Notes: a model not told the origin generated them from the letters alone. DNA of 64,000 nucleotides from Streptomyces viridochromogenes DSM 40736 (GCF_000158955.1 NZ_GG657757.1:7020580-7084579), one strand, 5' to 3'. Positions 16,062 to 25,644 are shown, numbered from the stretch's first letter. Program-made: numbers and translations.

Positions 16062-17821
16062 ACGTGCACCTCCGGCGCGGTCTCGGCGTGATCGGTGTCC
16101 GGCGGTCCGGTGGGACTCGGCCCAGGCGGGCCGTCGTCCGCCGGTGCGGTGGCACCTCCGCCGCTGCTCGCAGAGCCCGGATGACCGGGGTCGCCCAGCG
16201 CCCTGGCCAGCCGCCGCCGGAACCACACGTCGGCGAGGCCCGCGTTCAGCCAGTGCGTGCCGCCCTTGTTGTCGGTGTGGGCCCGTCCCTCCCAGGCCGC
16301 ATCACCCGCGGCGTCGACGAGACGGTCACCGAGACGCCCCACCACCTCGCGCACCTGCCGCTGCCACGTCTGCCGGTACTCGAAGGGATCGGGAGCCTCC
16401 GCCATGGCGGACAGCCAGCCGCGGTACGGCTGGTCCAGCGCGTCGAATCCCTCGACACGGGCCGCGGACTTCGCCCCCTCCTGCTCGGCTCCCGTCGCTC
16501 GGGCCAGGTCAGAGGCGAGGTCCCCCAGGGCTCGTACGGCCCGGTCGGCATCCTCGGCCGCGGCGATGGCCTGGTGGGCATACGTGGGGTCCTGCCTGTG
16601 AAGCAGGATGATCGGCATCACCAGGCGGTCGTCGACAACCTCGTCGATCACGGACTGCTGGGTCCCGTACCGGACGCCTGCCACGCGGGCACGGACGAGG
16701 AAACGGCGCGGGAAAAGCCCTTCGGCCACCAGCCGGGCCACCCACTCGAGGATTCGCGGGCGCAGACGCGAGGGTGCCTCAGCGCCGCCGGTTTCCTCCA
16801 GCCGGTCTGCGAGGAGGGCGGCGATACCCCGCCAGGCCGAGCGGGCCGGATCGTGTTCCAGTGGCAGGTACACGGGTGACCGCCCTAGCTTCTTCTCCTG
16901 CGCTGGGCTGCGCCGCCAGGGAGTCATCGGCTCACTGCGGTGCATGTTCCGCCAGGCGAGCGGATCGCCGTAGCCGAGGACGACACCGTGGACGCCGTCC
17001 GCGTCGTAGTGCAGCCGCACCCGGCGTGACTGCCAGGTGTACAGGTCACGGAGACCGGTCGTGGAACGCCCGTCGGAACCGGGCCCGCAAGGCTCACGGC
17101 GCCAGGCCGGCCGGTCGCCGGGGGAGAACTCGAGCCCTTCGGTATCCGCTGCCACCAGGTTGAGCAGCAGGGTCTCACGCAGTGTTTCGCCCTCCACGAA
17201 GACGCCGCCCAGCCCGCCCGCCCAGCCGGTGCCGAGCGGGTAGACCTTGCCGCCCTTGGCCCGGTCGTCGCCGGTCATCCCGGTCTTGATACCGGAGGTG
17301 TCGAAAGCATGGACGTGGACGACCCAGCGGGCGGCTTCGGCGGGGGTCAACCGTTCCACGCCCGGCATCCGTGCGCTGAAGAACGGTTCCCCGGCGGGCA
17401 CGTCGGCCACGATCCGGTTGAGGGAGAAGACCTCGTCCCTCGCCGTGCGCAGCCCTGCGGTCTGGAGAAACGGCGTGACCGGGTGGAAGAGGTCGAACCG
17501 CTCGCGGTGCTCCCCCAGATACGCCTGGACAGGGGTGAAGCAGTCGGGGTCCTCCCACAGCTCCGCCCACTCCTCGATGTCCTTGGGCCCGTCCAGGGCG
17601 TCGTGCGCGACGGCCAAGAAGAGACGGATCAAGGCGAATTCCTGAGTGGCCAGATCGCTCGTGACCCGTCGTAACTCGCCAGCGCGGGCGAAGATCTGAC
17701 GTAGCGACAACTCGTCCTGAGAGCCGTCACTCCGTAGCACCTGGACCCACGGCCGACTGGTCAGATCGAAGGACAACGCCCCGTCCGCACCGGCGCCAGT
17801 GGAATCAGTCGTCTGCGTCAC
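16058..17821 (-). CDS. cse1: Cascade large subunit Cse1 (CasA/Cas8e)
   Basis: A 587-residue Cse1, the PAM-sensing subunit that recruits Cas3. Family blocks seen are FDLTSRPWVQVLRSDGSQDELSLRQIF at the N-terminus, LRLF-type RLFLAVAHDALDGPKD, DLFHPVTPFLQTAGL, and FFSARMPGVERLTPAEAARWVVHVHAFDTSGIKTG. A four-helix bundle follows after residue 400. The C-terminal 35 residues are Ser, Pro and Gly rich and probably disordered. Start ATG 17821 lies 17 bases inside the cas3 3' end, so the two genes are coupled. Confidence 0.95.
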   Translation of the reverse strand: MTQTTDSTGAGADGALSFDLTSRPWVQVLRSDGSQDELSLRQIFARAGELRRVTSDLATQEFALIRLFLAVAHDALDGPKDIEEWAELWEDPDCFTPVQAYLGEHRERFDLFHPVTPFLQTAGLRTARDEVFSLNRIVADVPAGEPFFSARMPGVERLTPAEAARWVVHVHAFDTSGIKTGMTGDDRAKGGKVYPLGTGWAGGLGGVFVEGETLRETLLLNLVAADTEGLEFSPGDRPAWRREPCGPGSDGRSTTGLRDLYTWQSRRVRLHYDADGVHGVVLGYGDPLAWRNMHRSEPMTPWRRSPAQEKKLGRSPVYLPLEHDPARSAWRGIAALLADRLEETGGAEAPSRLRPRILEWVARLVAEGLFPRRFLVRARVAGVRYGTQQSVIDEVVDDRLVMPIILLHRQDPTYAHQAIAAAEDADRAVRALGDLASDLARATGAEQEGAKSAARVEGFDALDQPYRGWLSAMAEAPDPFEYRQTWQRQVREVVGRLGDRLVDAAGDAAWEGRAHTDNKGGTHWLNAGLADVWFRRRLARALGDPGHPGSASSGGGATAPADDGPPGPSPTGPPDTDHAETAPEVHV

Positions 17822-20729
17822 GGGTCACCTCGAGGCCGTCTTCAGGGCAGTACCGGAGCGAGAATCCTGCCAGGCGGGTCTGACAATCCTCGTCGAGAGC
17901 GAGAATCAACTGGTCGGAGAGCCAAGGGCAGTCCTTGCCCTGCCACTTGGGCAGGTACAGCTGCTCCAGCTCCTCGATGGCCCGGTCCATGATCTCCCCG
18001 GAGAACTGGAGGGGAAGCCGCAGTCCGCAGCTTGCGGCCGTACGAGCCGCGAACCGAGTCGGCGTCGCGTCCTGCGGCAGTTCGATGCCGGCGCGCTGTC
18101 GCTTCCCGCGGTCCGGCATGAGCCACGGCAAGGTGGCGAGGCTTCCGTCACCGCGCCGCTGCACGACGACGACTTCCAGGCTGTCCCGGCTGTCGCGGAC
18201 CTGGACACGCCCGGTGGGAGTGTCGTCCGTGTCACCCACCCCGGCGGCGACCCAGCCGAACAGCGGCCGCCCCGGTTTGCCGACGTCTCCCAGACGGAAC
18301 ACGGCGGCGCGCTCAGCCTGGTCCTCGAGCTGTCGCTCGAACTGCTCGCGTGCCTCCTTCATCACGTCCTGCCAGTGTTCAGGCCCGACCGAACCTTCTC
18401 CGTACGCTCGTTGCACGAGCGGGCTGATGTCCGCCGGGAGTCGTACCGGTCGCCGGGCCCCGCCGTCGAGGTGGGGGAGGAGCACCGCGGCCGACCGCAG
18501 CAAGGTGTGCCGCCCGTACACGGCGACCGACCCCTGTACCGGGGCGGGCACGTCCGCTGTCCAGTCGGCTCCCGTCACCAGGCAGCGCGCCGTCCGCAAG
18601 GGCGCGGGCCGCTCCTTTTGGTCCTGTCCACGCTGGTGGCGGTGCAGGCGGCCCGTGCGCTGCAGGAGCAGATCGACAGGGCACAGGTCGCTGACCAGCA
18701 GATCGAAGTCGACGTCCAGGGACTGCTCGGCGACCTGGCTGGCCACCACGATGTGCCGGCCCGTGGGCCTGTCGTCCGTCTTTTCCGGAGGCCCGAAGAG
18801 ACGGAGCAGGGTGCTGTCCTTGTCCGCCCGGTCGAGATCGACGAAGCACGAGTGGGCGACGGTCACGTTCTCGGCGCCGAACCTGTCGCGCAGCGCACGA
18901 GCGGTTTCGAGCACCCGTCTGACCGTGTTCCGGATCACCAGGACGCACCCGCCGTCGGCCAGTTCGCTCTCCAACCGGTCGGCGAGGACGTCCAGGTCGT
19001 CGGCGAGCCGCTCGACCCGTACCTCCGTCGATCGCGCCGACGCCTGCGGACGGCGGACCAGCGGGGCTCCGCCCGGTGCGACTGCGGTCAGCAGCGGGTA
19101 CGCGTCCGATGGAGTCGTGTCCTCAAGGGCGACCGCATCGGCCCGGCCGGAGTACGCCGCGACGAGTTCACGCCTGCGTGCGGCCGGCAGGGTCGCGGAC
19201 AGCACCACCACCGGGACCCTGTACGCACCCAGCCAGGAGAGCACTCGGTCCAGGTACACGCTCATGTAGGTGTCGTAGGCGTGCGCCTCGTCGATGACGA
19301 CGACCTTCCCTGCCACGGCAAGATGACGCAGCGCCAGGTGCCTGCTCTTCAACCCGGCGAACAGCAACTGGTCGATGGTGCCCGCGACGAACGAGGCCAG
19401 CATGGCCTTCTTGCGGCCACGCAGCCAGGCATGCGCCACGAGTTCGGCACCCGCGCGGTGCTGTCCGTCGCGCTGCTGTCGAGACGTGGGTGCCGCGTCA
19501 TCGACACCGACGGACACGACCCGTCCTGCGCGGCCCATCAGGTCGACGAAGTCCTCGTTGAGAGCGGCTTTGGAATGGGCCAGGTGCACCGAGCGGCGAG
19601 ATCCCGCCACGCCTGGCAATCGGTGCAGCCATTCGAGGAGGCGGGGGAACATGGCGTTGCCGGTGGCCATCGTGGGCAGGGCGAAGAACACTCCCCCTGC
19701 ACCCGAGCGCGCCGCGAAGATCTCGGCCACGGCGAGCGCCGCCTCCGTCTTCCCCTCGCCCATCGGCGCCTCGACGATCAACAGCCCTGGCGTCTCCGTC
19801 TCCCGGGCGAGTGTCACGGCCGCTTCCTGGACAGGACGTATCTCCGCTCCTGGCGGCAGTTCGAACCGGGAGGCGAACAGCTCCTGAGCGCTTGGGCCCG
19901 CCTCTTCGGCCCGCCAGGGGTCCGGCAGGTCCAGTTCCTGCCAGGCCGCAGCAAGTCGCTCCTGGTCATTGTGGGAGGCACCGTCGGGAAAGTACGGAAA
20001 GAGGTCCGGATTGCTCGCGACCCAGTCTGAGACGATGACCAGCGCGGTGAGCAGCACCTGCACCGGCTGCGGCAGCCTGACCGCCCGCCAGCTCCCCAGC
20101 AGTGCCGCCACCCCGAAACGCTCGGCGCAGGCGTCGAGCAGTTCGGTCTGCACTTGCCGCCAGACCCGGTTGCTCGCACCAGGAGTGCGCAGCAACTCCT
20201 CATGCTCGTACAGGGCCTTGATCTGGCCGTGTTCGGGCGGCACACCATGATGTCCCCCCACAGCGACCGTGAACTGCCCGGTCCGAGCAGGCGCCCACCC
20301 GTGTCGTTCCTCCAGCCACTCACCCAGCAGTACCTGTCCGGCCAGACCGTGTGGCGCGATCCGGCGGTCCGGCCCCATCGCTCTCGCCGAGCGCATCTCC
20401 AGCCCTTGGTCGCGCATGGTGTCGGCGAGCTGATCGACCTGGCAGGCGAACGCCGGTGTGGCCTTGCCGATGTCGTGCACACCGGCGAGCCATACGGCGA
20501 GGGCACGTGCGTCCGATTCGCCCTGGGGCAAGCCCTCGGCCACCAGCCGCCGTACCCCTACGGGCAGCCACCGGTCCCACAACAGGCCGGCTACCGCGGC
20601 ACTGTCCTCCATGTGCCGCCACAACGGCAGCCAACCATCGGTGTCACGGTCATGCTTGGCCCACACCGACCGAGCCGGCTCCCCGAGCCGAGGCAACAGA
20701 TCGGAACGAGCCCTCCCCCCAACGCTCAT
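17805..20729 (-). CDS. cas3: CRISPR-associated helicase-nuclease Cas3, type I-E
   Basis: A 974-residue Cas3 that unwinds and degrades targets recognised by Cascade. The N-terminal HD nuclease has AVWLAGVHDIGKATPAFACQ near residue 85 and later VGGHHGVPPEHG. The superfamily 2 helicase has Walker A EAPMGEGKTEAAL, DEAH box VVVIDEAHAYDTYM, motif III LSATLP, and motif VI QRTGRLHRH. ATG 20729 begins MSVGGRARSDLLPRLG; the open frame upstream runs through CRISPR array 2 and is an artefact. It is the first gene of the eight-gene cas operon, divergent from array 2 with a 220-base intergenic region. Confidence 0.96.
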   Translation of the reverse strand: MSVGGRARSDLLPRLGEPARSVWAKHDRDTDGWLPLWRHMEDSAAVAGLLWDRWLPVGVRRLVAEGLPQGESDARALAVWLAGVHDIGKATPAFACQVDQLADTMRDQGLEMRSARAMGPDRRIAPHGLAGQVLLGEWLEERHGWAPARTGQFTVAVGGHHGVPPEHGQIKALYEHEELLRTPGASNRVWRQVQTELLDACAERFGVAALLGSWRAVRLPQPVQVLLTALVIVSDWVASNPDLFPYFPDGASHNDQERLAAAWQELDLPDPWRAEEAGPSAQELFASRFELPPGAEIRPVQEAAVTLARETETPGLLIVEAPMGEGKTEAALAVAEIFAARSGAGGVFFALPTMATGNAMFPRLLEWLHRLPGVAGSRRSVHLAHSKAALNEDFVDLMGRAGRVVSVGVDDAAPTSRQQRDGQHRAGAELVAHAWLRGRKKAMLASFVAGTIDQLLFAGLKSRHLALRHLAVAGKVVVIDEAHAYDTYMSVYLDRVLSWLGAYRVPVVVLSATLPAARRRELVAAYSGRADAVALEDTTPSDAYPLLTAVAPGGAPLVRRPQASARSTEVRVERLADDLDVLADRLESELADGGCVLVIRNTVRRVLETARALRDRFGAENVTVAHSCFVDLDRADKDSTLLRLFGPPEKTDDRPTGRHIVVASQVAEQSLDVDFDLLVSDLCPVDLLLQRTGRLHRHQRGQDQKERPAPLRTARCLVTGADWTADVPAPVQGSVAVYGRHTLLRSAAVLLPHLDGGARRPVRLPADISPLVQRAYGEGSVGPEHWQDVMKEAREQFERQLEDQAERAAVFRLGDVGKPGRPLFGWVAAGVGDTDDTPTGRVQVRDSRDSLEVVVVQRRGDGSLATLPWLMPDRGKRQRAGIELPQDATPTRFAARTAASCGLRLPLQFSGEIMDRAIEELEQLYLPKWQGKDCPWLSDQLILALDEDCQTRLAGFSLRYCPEDGLEVTRDADD

Positions 20730-20824
20730 GAGTGATTGATACAGGGAAAATCCGGCTCCACACGCCAAAACAAGCAAATGGAAGAATCTGCAGGAAGACA
20801 GCACTCGTGAGACGTACGATGATT

Positions 20825-20840
20825 GGCTCGCCCGCGAGCC
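20825..20840. promoter_or_regulatory. perfect inverted repeat between cas3 and array 2
   Basis: GGCTCGCCCGCGAGCC: seven-base arms around a two-base centre. It lies 95 bases upstream of the cas3 start and 110 bases before array 2, in a region that is unusually AT-rich for this genome. It could be an operator for the cas operon or a hairpin insulating the divergent units. Confidence 0.45.
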
Positions 20841-20880
20841 GATTAGAAGCACCTGCGAGTCTAGATGTCGCCATGTGTCG

Positions 20881-20949
20881 CATTTGCCGAAATCTGCAAA
20901 AGTTGGTGAAAGTGCGTCTTGGTGGCAATAAACCCCCAGGCCAGACAGT
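20881..20949 (+). promoter_or_regulatory. leader of CRISPR array 2
   Basis: The 69 bases before the first repeat. CATTTGCCG opens it, followed by GTGAAAGTGCG, GCAATAAACC and CAGGCCAGACAGT next to the repeat. The same landmarks occur at nearly the same distances in the leader of array 1 on the other strand. The region is low in GC compared with flanks. Confidence 0.7.
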
Positions 20950-22503
20950 CTGCTCCCCGCACCCGCGGGGATGGTCCCGTTGGACTCCATCGCCGAGCCG
21001 GGGTACTTGGCTGCTCCCCGCACCCGCGGGGATGGTCCCGCCTGAAAAATGGGCTTGAGGATGACGTCCCACTGCTCCCCGCACCCGCGGGGATGGTCCC
21101 TTCGGCTGCTCCATCGCGAGATCGGCCAGGACCTGCTCCCCGCACCCGCGGGGATGGTCCCCCCAGAACCTTGATCATCTTCCGGGCAGGGCCCTGCTCC
21201 CCGCACCCGCGGGGATGGTCCCGCCACCGTGCACTGGGGCGACAACGAATCCACCTGCTCCCCGCACCCGCGGGGATGGTCCCATCTATCTCGGGGCGCC
21301 CATCAGGACGATCGGCTGCTCCCCGCACCCGCGGGGATGGTCCCAAGGGCTTCCAGCGGCACCCCCGGTGCGACTGCTGCTCCCCGCACCCGCGGGGATG
21401 GTCCCAGCTCGCGCTTGGCGGTGGTCGCTCCCGTGATCTGCTCCCCGCACCCGCGGGGATGGTCCCCGTGGCCCGGTTATCGGCGCCATCGGGCTCCGCT
21501 GCTCCCCGCACCCGCGGGGATGGTCCCGCCTTCCGCAGAGCCAGGGCCTCAGCGCACTTCTGCTCCCCGCACCCGCGGGGATGGTCCCCAGATCTTGGCG
21601 TTCTTCGGGCGCAAGGGGTCCTGCTCCCCGCACCCGCGGGGATGGTCCCATCAACGTTGCGGCCGCGCTGACGACGGCGAACTGCTCCCCGCACCCGCGG
21701 GGATGGTCCCGGCCACGGCTCCGGCGTGACCCGCGCCCAGGCCTGCTCCCCGCACCCGCGGGGATGGTCCCGGTCTGATCCGCGGCCTGAAGGCGAAGCA
21801 GAACTGCTCCCCGCACCCGCGGGGATGGTCCCAGCTCGTTCACGCCGGTCGCGCCCGTGCCGACCTGCTCCCCGCACCCGCGGGGATGGTCCCTGCGTCG
21901 GCTGCTCGCCCAGACGGCCCGCGGCCTGCTCCCCGCACCCGCGGGGATGGTCCCGTGTACACGATCGAGGGCAACACGGCCAACGTCTGCTCCCCGCACC
22001 CGCGGGGATGGTCCCACGCCGCCCTGGCCCGGCCCGTCGGTCTCCAGCTGCTCCCCGCACCCGCGGGGATGGTCCTCAGCTCGGGCGGCACGGTGGCGAG
22101 GCTGCAGACTGCTCCCCGCACCCGCGGGGATGGTCCCGGGCAGAAGAGCCCGCCGTCCGGGCCGGTCCGCTGCTCCCCGCACCCGCGGGGATGGTCCCTC
22201 CTCGACGTCCTCGGGCTGCTGCCCAAGCACCTGCTCCCCGCGCCCGCGGGGATGGTCCCCACTTCAGGTCCCGCTCCTGGTCGGGTGAGATCTGCTCCCC
22301 GCACCCGCGGGGATGGTCCCCTGGGGGCGAAGGGCAACAGCCTGGCGGTGTCCTGCTCCCCGCACCCGCGGGGATGGTCCCCGCAAGCTGACCGAACGCG
22401 GTGCGCCGCCGCTCTGCTCCCCGCACCCGCGGGGATGGTCCCTACGACGCCACCGACGCCACCCGCGCCATGCGCTGCTCCCCGCACCCACGGGGATGGT
22501 TCC
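20950..22503 (+). CRISPR. CRISPR array 2, type I-E, 26 repeats and 25 spacers
   Basis: Twenty-six 29-base repeats starting every 61 bases from 20950 to 22475, all spacers 32 bases. The transcribed plus strand starts CTGCTCCCCGC and ends GCGGGGATGGTCCC, the same repeat as array 1 in opposite orientation. Variants are at 22048 (last base T), 22231 (A to G in the loop) and the terminal repeat at 22475 (CACCCACGG, GGTTCC), all toward the right, so the leader is at the left. No spacer appears to be shared with array 1 by eye. Confidence 0.97.
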
Positions 22504-22599
22504 AGCAAGGGTGGCGGTCCATGGCGGTCGCGGCGGTGGCGGGAGAGCGGGGGTAGAGGCTAGGGGGTAGGGGGACGCGGACCGGGGCAGGGGTTCCGG

Positions 22600-23511
22600 C
22601 TACGCCGCCCCCAGCGTCCCCGCGATCCCCGAGATCGCCTCCGGGCCCACCCGGCAGCAGCCGCCGATCAGCCGGGCCCCGGCCTGCTGCCAGCCCTTCA
22701 CCTGGTCGGGGGTGAAGGTGGAGCGGCCGGTCCAGGCGCGGGCCTCGGCGTTCCAGGTCTCGCCGCTGTTGGGGTAGATGACGACCGGCTTGCCGGTGAC
22801 CCGCGCCGCCGTGGCGGCGGCACCGTCCACGTCCTCGGGCGCGCAGCAGTTGACGCCCACCGCGATCACCTCGTCCACGTCGGCGGCCAGGGCGAAGGCC
22901 TCCTCCAGTGGCTGCCCGGCGCGGGTGCTGCCGCCGGCGATGGAGTACGTCAGCCAGGCAGGCACCCCGAGTCCGCGCACCGCCCGCAGCAGGGCCGCGG
23001 CCTCCTCGGCGTCGGGGACCGTCTCCAGGGCGAGGACGTCGGGGCGGGCGGCGGCCAGCGCCTCCATCCGTGGGCGGTGGAAGCGTTCCAGCTCGTCCAC
23101 CGTCAGCCCGTAGCGGCCCCGGTACTCCGAGCCGTCCGCGAGCATCGCCCCGTACGGGCCGACCGAGGCCGCCACCCACAGGGGGCGGGAGACACCTGCC
23201 TGCCCGGCGGCTTCCCGGGCCGACTCGACGCTCAGCGCCATGAGTTCGGCCGCCCGGCCGGGGTTGATGCCGCGCTTGCCGAAGCCCTCGAACGTGGCCT
23301 GGTAGCTGGCCGTGATCGCGACGTCCGCGCCCGCCCGGAAGTAGGCCAGGTGCGCTTCGGTGACGGCCTCCGGCTGTTCGGCGAGCAGCCGCGCCGACCA
23401 CAGCTCGTCGCTCAGGTCGTGCCCGGCGGACTCGAGCTGGTTGGACATGCCGCCGTCGAGGACGACGGTCCCGGCGGCGAGGGCTTCGGCGAGGGTGATG
23501 GTGCTGGTCAT
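22600..23511 (-). CDS. mmuM: homocysteine S-methyltransferase
   Basis: A 303-residue Pfam S-methyl_trans enzyme, which transfers a methyl group from S-methylmethionine or SAM to homocysteine to make methionine. It begins LAEALAAGTVVLDGGMSNQLE; the zinc-binding cysteines are visible in GVNCCAPEDV and the C-terminal RLIGGCCRVGPEAI. ITASYQATFEGFGKRG is the usual substrate-binding block. The start at 23511 lies in a 130-base region divergent from an amino-acid permease gene, an arrangement that resembles the mmuM/mmuP pair of other bacteria. Confidence 0.9.
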   Translation of the reverse strand: MTSTITLAEALAAGTVVLDGGMSNQLESAGHDLSDELWSARLLAEQPEAVTEAHLAYFRAGADVAITASYQATFEGFGKRGINPGRAAELMALSVESAREAAGQAGVSRPLWVAASVGPYGAMLADGSEYRGRYGLTVDELERFHRPRMEALAAARPDVLALETVPDAEEAAALLRAVRGLGVPAWLTYSIAGGSTRAGQPLEEAFALAADVDEVIAVGVNCCAPEDVDGAAATAARVTGKPVVIYPNSGETWNAEARAWTGRSTFTPDQVKGWQQAGARLIGGCCRVGPEAISGIAGTLGAA

Positions 23512-23644
23512 GCGGACGACGGTAGTCCAGATCCGGCGGCGGACCCCAGCCGATTGTGTCCATTACATGAACAGGTCGCCCAGCATGTGGGATGGCGGGT
23601 TACGATCATGGCCTCCCCCCCCTCCGCTTGCACCAGGAACGCCC

Positions 23645-25027
23645 ATGACCGTCCCCACCCCCACCGAGGCCGCCGAACCCGCCGAGCCGGCCCCGGCCCC
23701 CGCGCCCGCTCCCCGCCGTACCTTCGGCCTCGCCGCCGCCACGGCCCTCGTCATGGGCAACATCATCGGCGGCGGCATCTTCGCCCTGCCCGCCACCGTC
23801 GCCCCGTACGGCACGGTCAGCCTGCTCGCCTTCGTCGTGCTCTCGGTCGGCGCGGTCGGACTCGCGCTGCTCTTCGGCAGGCTGGCACGGCGCAGCCCGG
23901 TCACCGGCGGGCTGTACGTCTACCCGCGGGACGCCTTCGGCGAGTTCGCCGGGTTCCTGTCGGCATGGTCGTACTGGACGATGTGCTGGGTCAGCATCGC
24001 CGCCCTGGCCGTCGCGGTGGTCGGCTACGTCGACGTGCTGATACCGCTGCACGGCAACCATGTCCTCCAGGCCGCCGTCGCGTTGGCCGCCCTGTGGCTG
24101 CCCGCCGCCGCGAACTTCGCGGGCACCCGGTGGGTCGGTGCGGTGCAGGTCGTCTCCACCGTCCTGAAGTTCGTCCCGCTGCTCCTGCTCGCCACCATCG
24201 GCCTGTTCTTCGTCGACGTGGACAACTTCGGCCCGTTCAACGCCTCCGGCCAGAGCGTCTCCGGCGCGCTGGCCGCCTCCGCCGCGCTGCTGCTGTACAG
24301 CTTCCTCGGCGTCGAGTCGGCCGCGGTCAGCGCGGGCGAGGTCCGCGACCCGGAGCGCACGGTCGGCCGGGCGAGTGTCCTCGGCACGCTGGCCTCGGCC
24401 CTGGTCTACATCCTCGGCACGGTCGCCGTGTTCGGCCTGGTCCCGCACGATCGGCTCGTCGACTCGGGCGCCCCGTTCGCCGACGCGGTGAACACGATCA
24501 CCGGCGGCGGCTGGGGCGGCACCGCGATTGCCCTGGTCGCGGTCGCCTCGATCACCGGATGCCTCAACGGCTGGATCCTGATGGCCGCGCAGATGCCGTA
24601 CGCCGCCGCCCGTGACGGCCTCTTCCCGGCGCCGTTCGCCCGGGTCGGCAAGGGAGGCGTCCCCGGCTTCGGCGTCTGGGCCTGCGCCGTCCTCGGCACG
24701 CTCCTCATCGCCCTCAACTACACGGCGGGCCCGGACACCACGTTCCGCGTCCTCGTCCTGATCACCACGTTCACGGGCTGCGTGCCGTACCTGCTGTCGG
24801 CCGCCGCCCAGCTGTACTGGCTGGCCCGCGGCACCCGCGACCGAGTCCGCCCGGCGGGCCTCGTCCGCGACCTGATCGTCGCGTCCGTCTCCTTCGCCTT
24901 CTCCTTCTGGCTGATCGCGGGCGCCGGTTACGCGGCCGTCTACCAGGGCGTGCTGTTCCTGTTCGCGGGGATCCCGGTGTACGTGTGGCTGCGCGGACGC
25001 AAGGACAGGGCGGAGGCGTCGGACTAG
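23645..25027 (+). CDS. APC-family amino acid permease, probable S-methylmethionine transporter
   Basis: A 460-residue permease with about 12 membrane helices. After a Pro/Ala-rich cytoplasmic N-terminus comes the APC signature LVMGNIIGGGIFALPATVAPYG; later blocks are LLLYSFLGVESAAVSAGEVRDPERTVGRA and ITGCLNGWILMAAQMPYAAARDGLFP. ATG 23645 begins MTVPTPTEAAEP; the open frame extends upstream into the intergenic region but without coding bias. The divergent homocysteine methyltransferase suggests S-methylmethionine uptake, an inference from context since APC members carry many substrates. Confidence 0.82.
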   Translation: MTVPTPTEAAEPAEPAPAPAPAPRRTFGLAAATALVMGNIIGGGIFALPATVAPYGTVSLLAFVVLSVGAVGLALLFGRLARRSPVTGGLYVYPRDAFGEFAGFLSAWSYWTMCWVSIAALAVAVVGYVDVLIPLHGNHVLQAAVALAALWLPAAANFAGTRWVGAVQVVSTVLKFVPLLLLATIGLFFVDVDNFGPFNASGQSVSGALAASAALLLYSFLGVESAAVSAGEVRDPERTVGRASVLGTLASALVYILGTVAVFGLVPHDRLVDSGAPFADAVNTITGGGWGGTAIALVAVASITGCLNGWILMAAQMPYAAARDGLFPAPFARVGKGGVPGFGVWACAVLGTLLIALNYTAGPDTTFRVLVLITTFTGCVPYLLSAAAQLYWLARGTRDRVRPAGLVRDLIVASVSFAFSFWLIAGAGYAAVYQGVLFLFAGIPVYVWLRGRKDRAEASD

Positions 25028-25480
25028 CGTCACGGCGCCGAAACAAGCTAGTCGCCCTCTTTCGGTCACGGCGTGAACTCGTGTGGTGCGGCGCCCGGTT
25101 CGGGTGTGGCGGCTGTCCCGGCAGTTCTCTCCTTTACCTGTGTTTGACAGCGCACTTGCGCGTGACTCAAGATCATCCGCATTCGGCCCCGCCCGTACAC
25201 CGTGGCCGAAAGACACCGTGGGCCGCCCCCTGCGGTCCGCCGCGTGCGGACCCGCCACCGGCCTGCCTGTCGCGGTCCGCTCCGCCCGACGCACCCGTCC
25301 CACCGCCGCCGCGGAAACAGCCAGGGCTCTCGCCGGCGGCGTACGCCGAGTCGTGCGTCCCGAGTCCCCCGTGATCCCGGCTGTTCCGTCCGCGACGCGA
25401 AGCCGGCCGGTCAGAAGGCCAGGAGCACTCCGACGCCTTCGCCGGCGTCCGGCGGCGAGATGGAGGAGGGGGAGAGGGGC
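25028..25480. other. intergenic region, no gene seen
   Basis: About 450 bases. No frame shows both a start and coding bias. A TTGACA at 25144-25149 with a loosely matching TCAAGA 17 bases on could be a promoter for the small frameshifted gene downstream. Confidence 0.35.
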
Positions 25481-25644
25481 ATGGGCAAGGTCGACGAGGA
25501 CCCCGGCGAGGTCACCTACGAGATCCTGGCGCGGAAGGTCGACCTGAGCACCGAGGCGGAGGCCGCCAAGACCGGGTCCACTGGGCCGAGGACTCGGTCG
25601 ACGGCGAGCCGTACATCTGGACGTTCGACGCCAAGAGCGCCTGA
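25481..25644 (+). pseudogene. small gene with an apparent single-base deletion
   Basis: ATG 25481 follows a strong purine-rich site (GGAGAGGGGC). The first frame encodes MGKVDEDPGEVTYEILARKV and DLSTEAEAAK, then turns to low-quality sequence (TGSTGPRTRS). From about 25573 the frame one base back reads RVHWAEDSVDGEPYIWTFDA then KSA and a TGA at 25642. The two halves make one acidic protein of about 54 residues if one base is restored near 25570-25580. No family recognised. It could be a real pseudogene or a sequencing error. Confidence 0.5.

Noticed and set aside
17799..20030. 743-residue plus-strand frame opposite cas3
   Set aside because: Shadow frame; no domain, no ribosome-binding site, and cas3 motifs are clear on the other strand.
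20730..22570. Open frames through CRISPR array 2 and the 5' extension of the cas3 frame to 21254
   Set aside because: The frame passes through repeats and spacers; the cas3 start at 20729 fits the family N-terminus.
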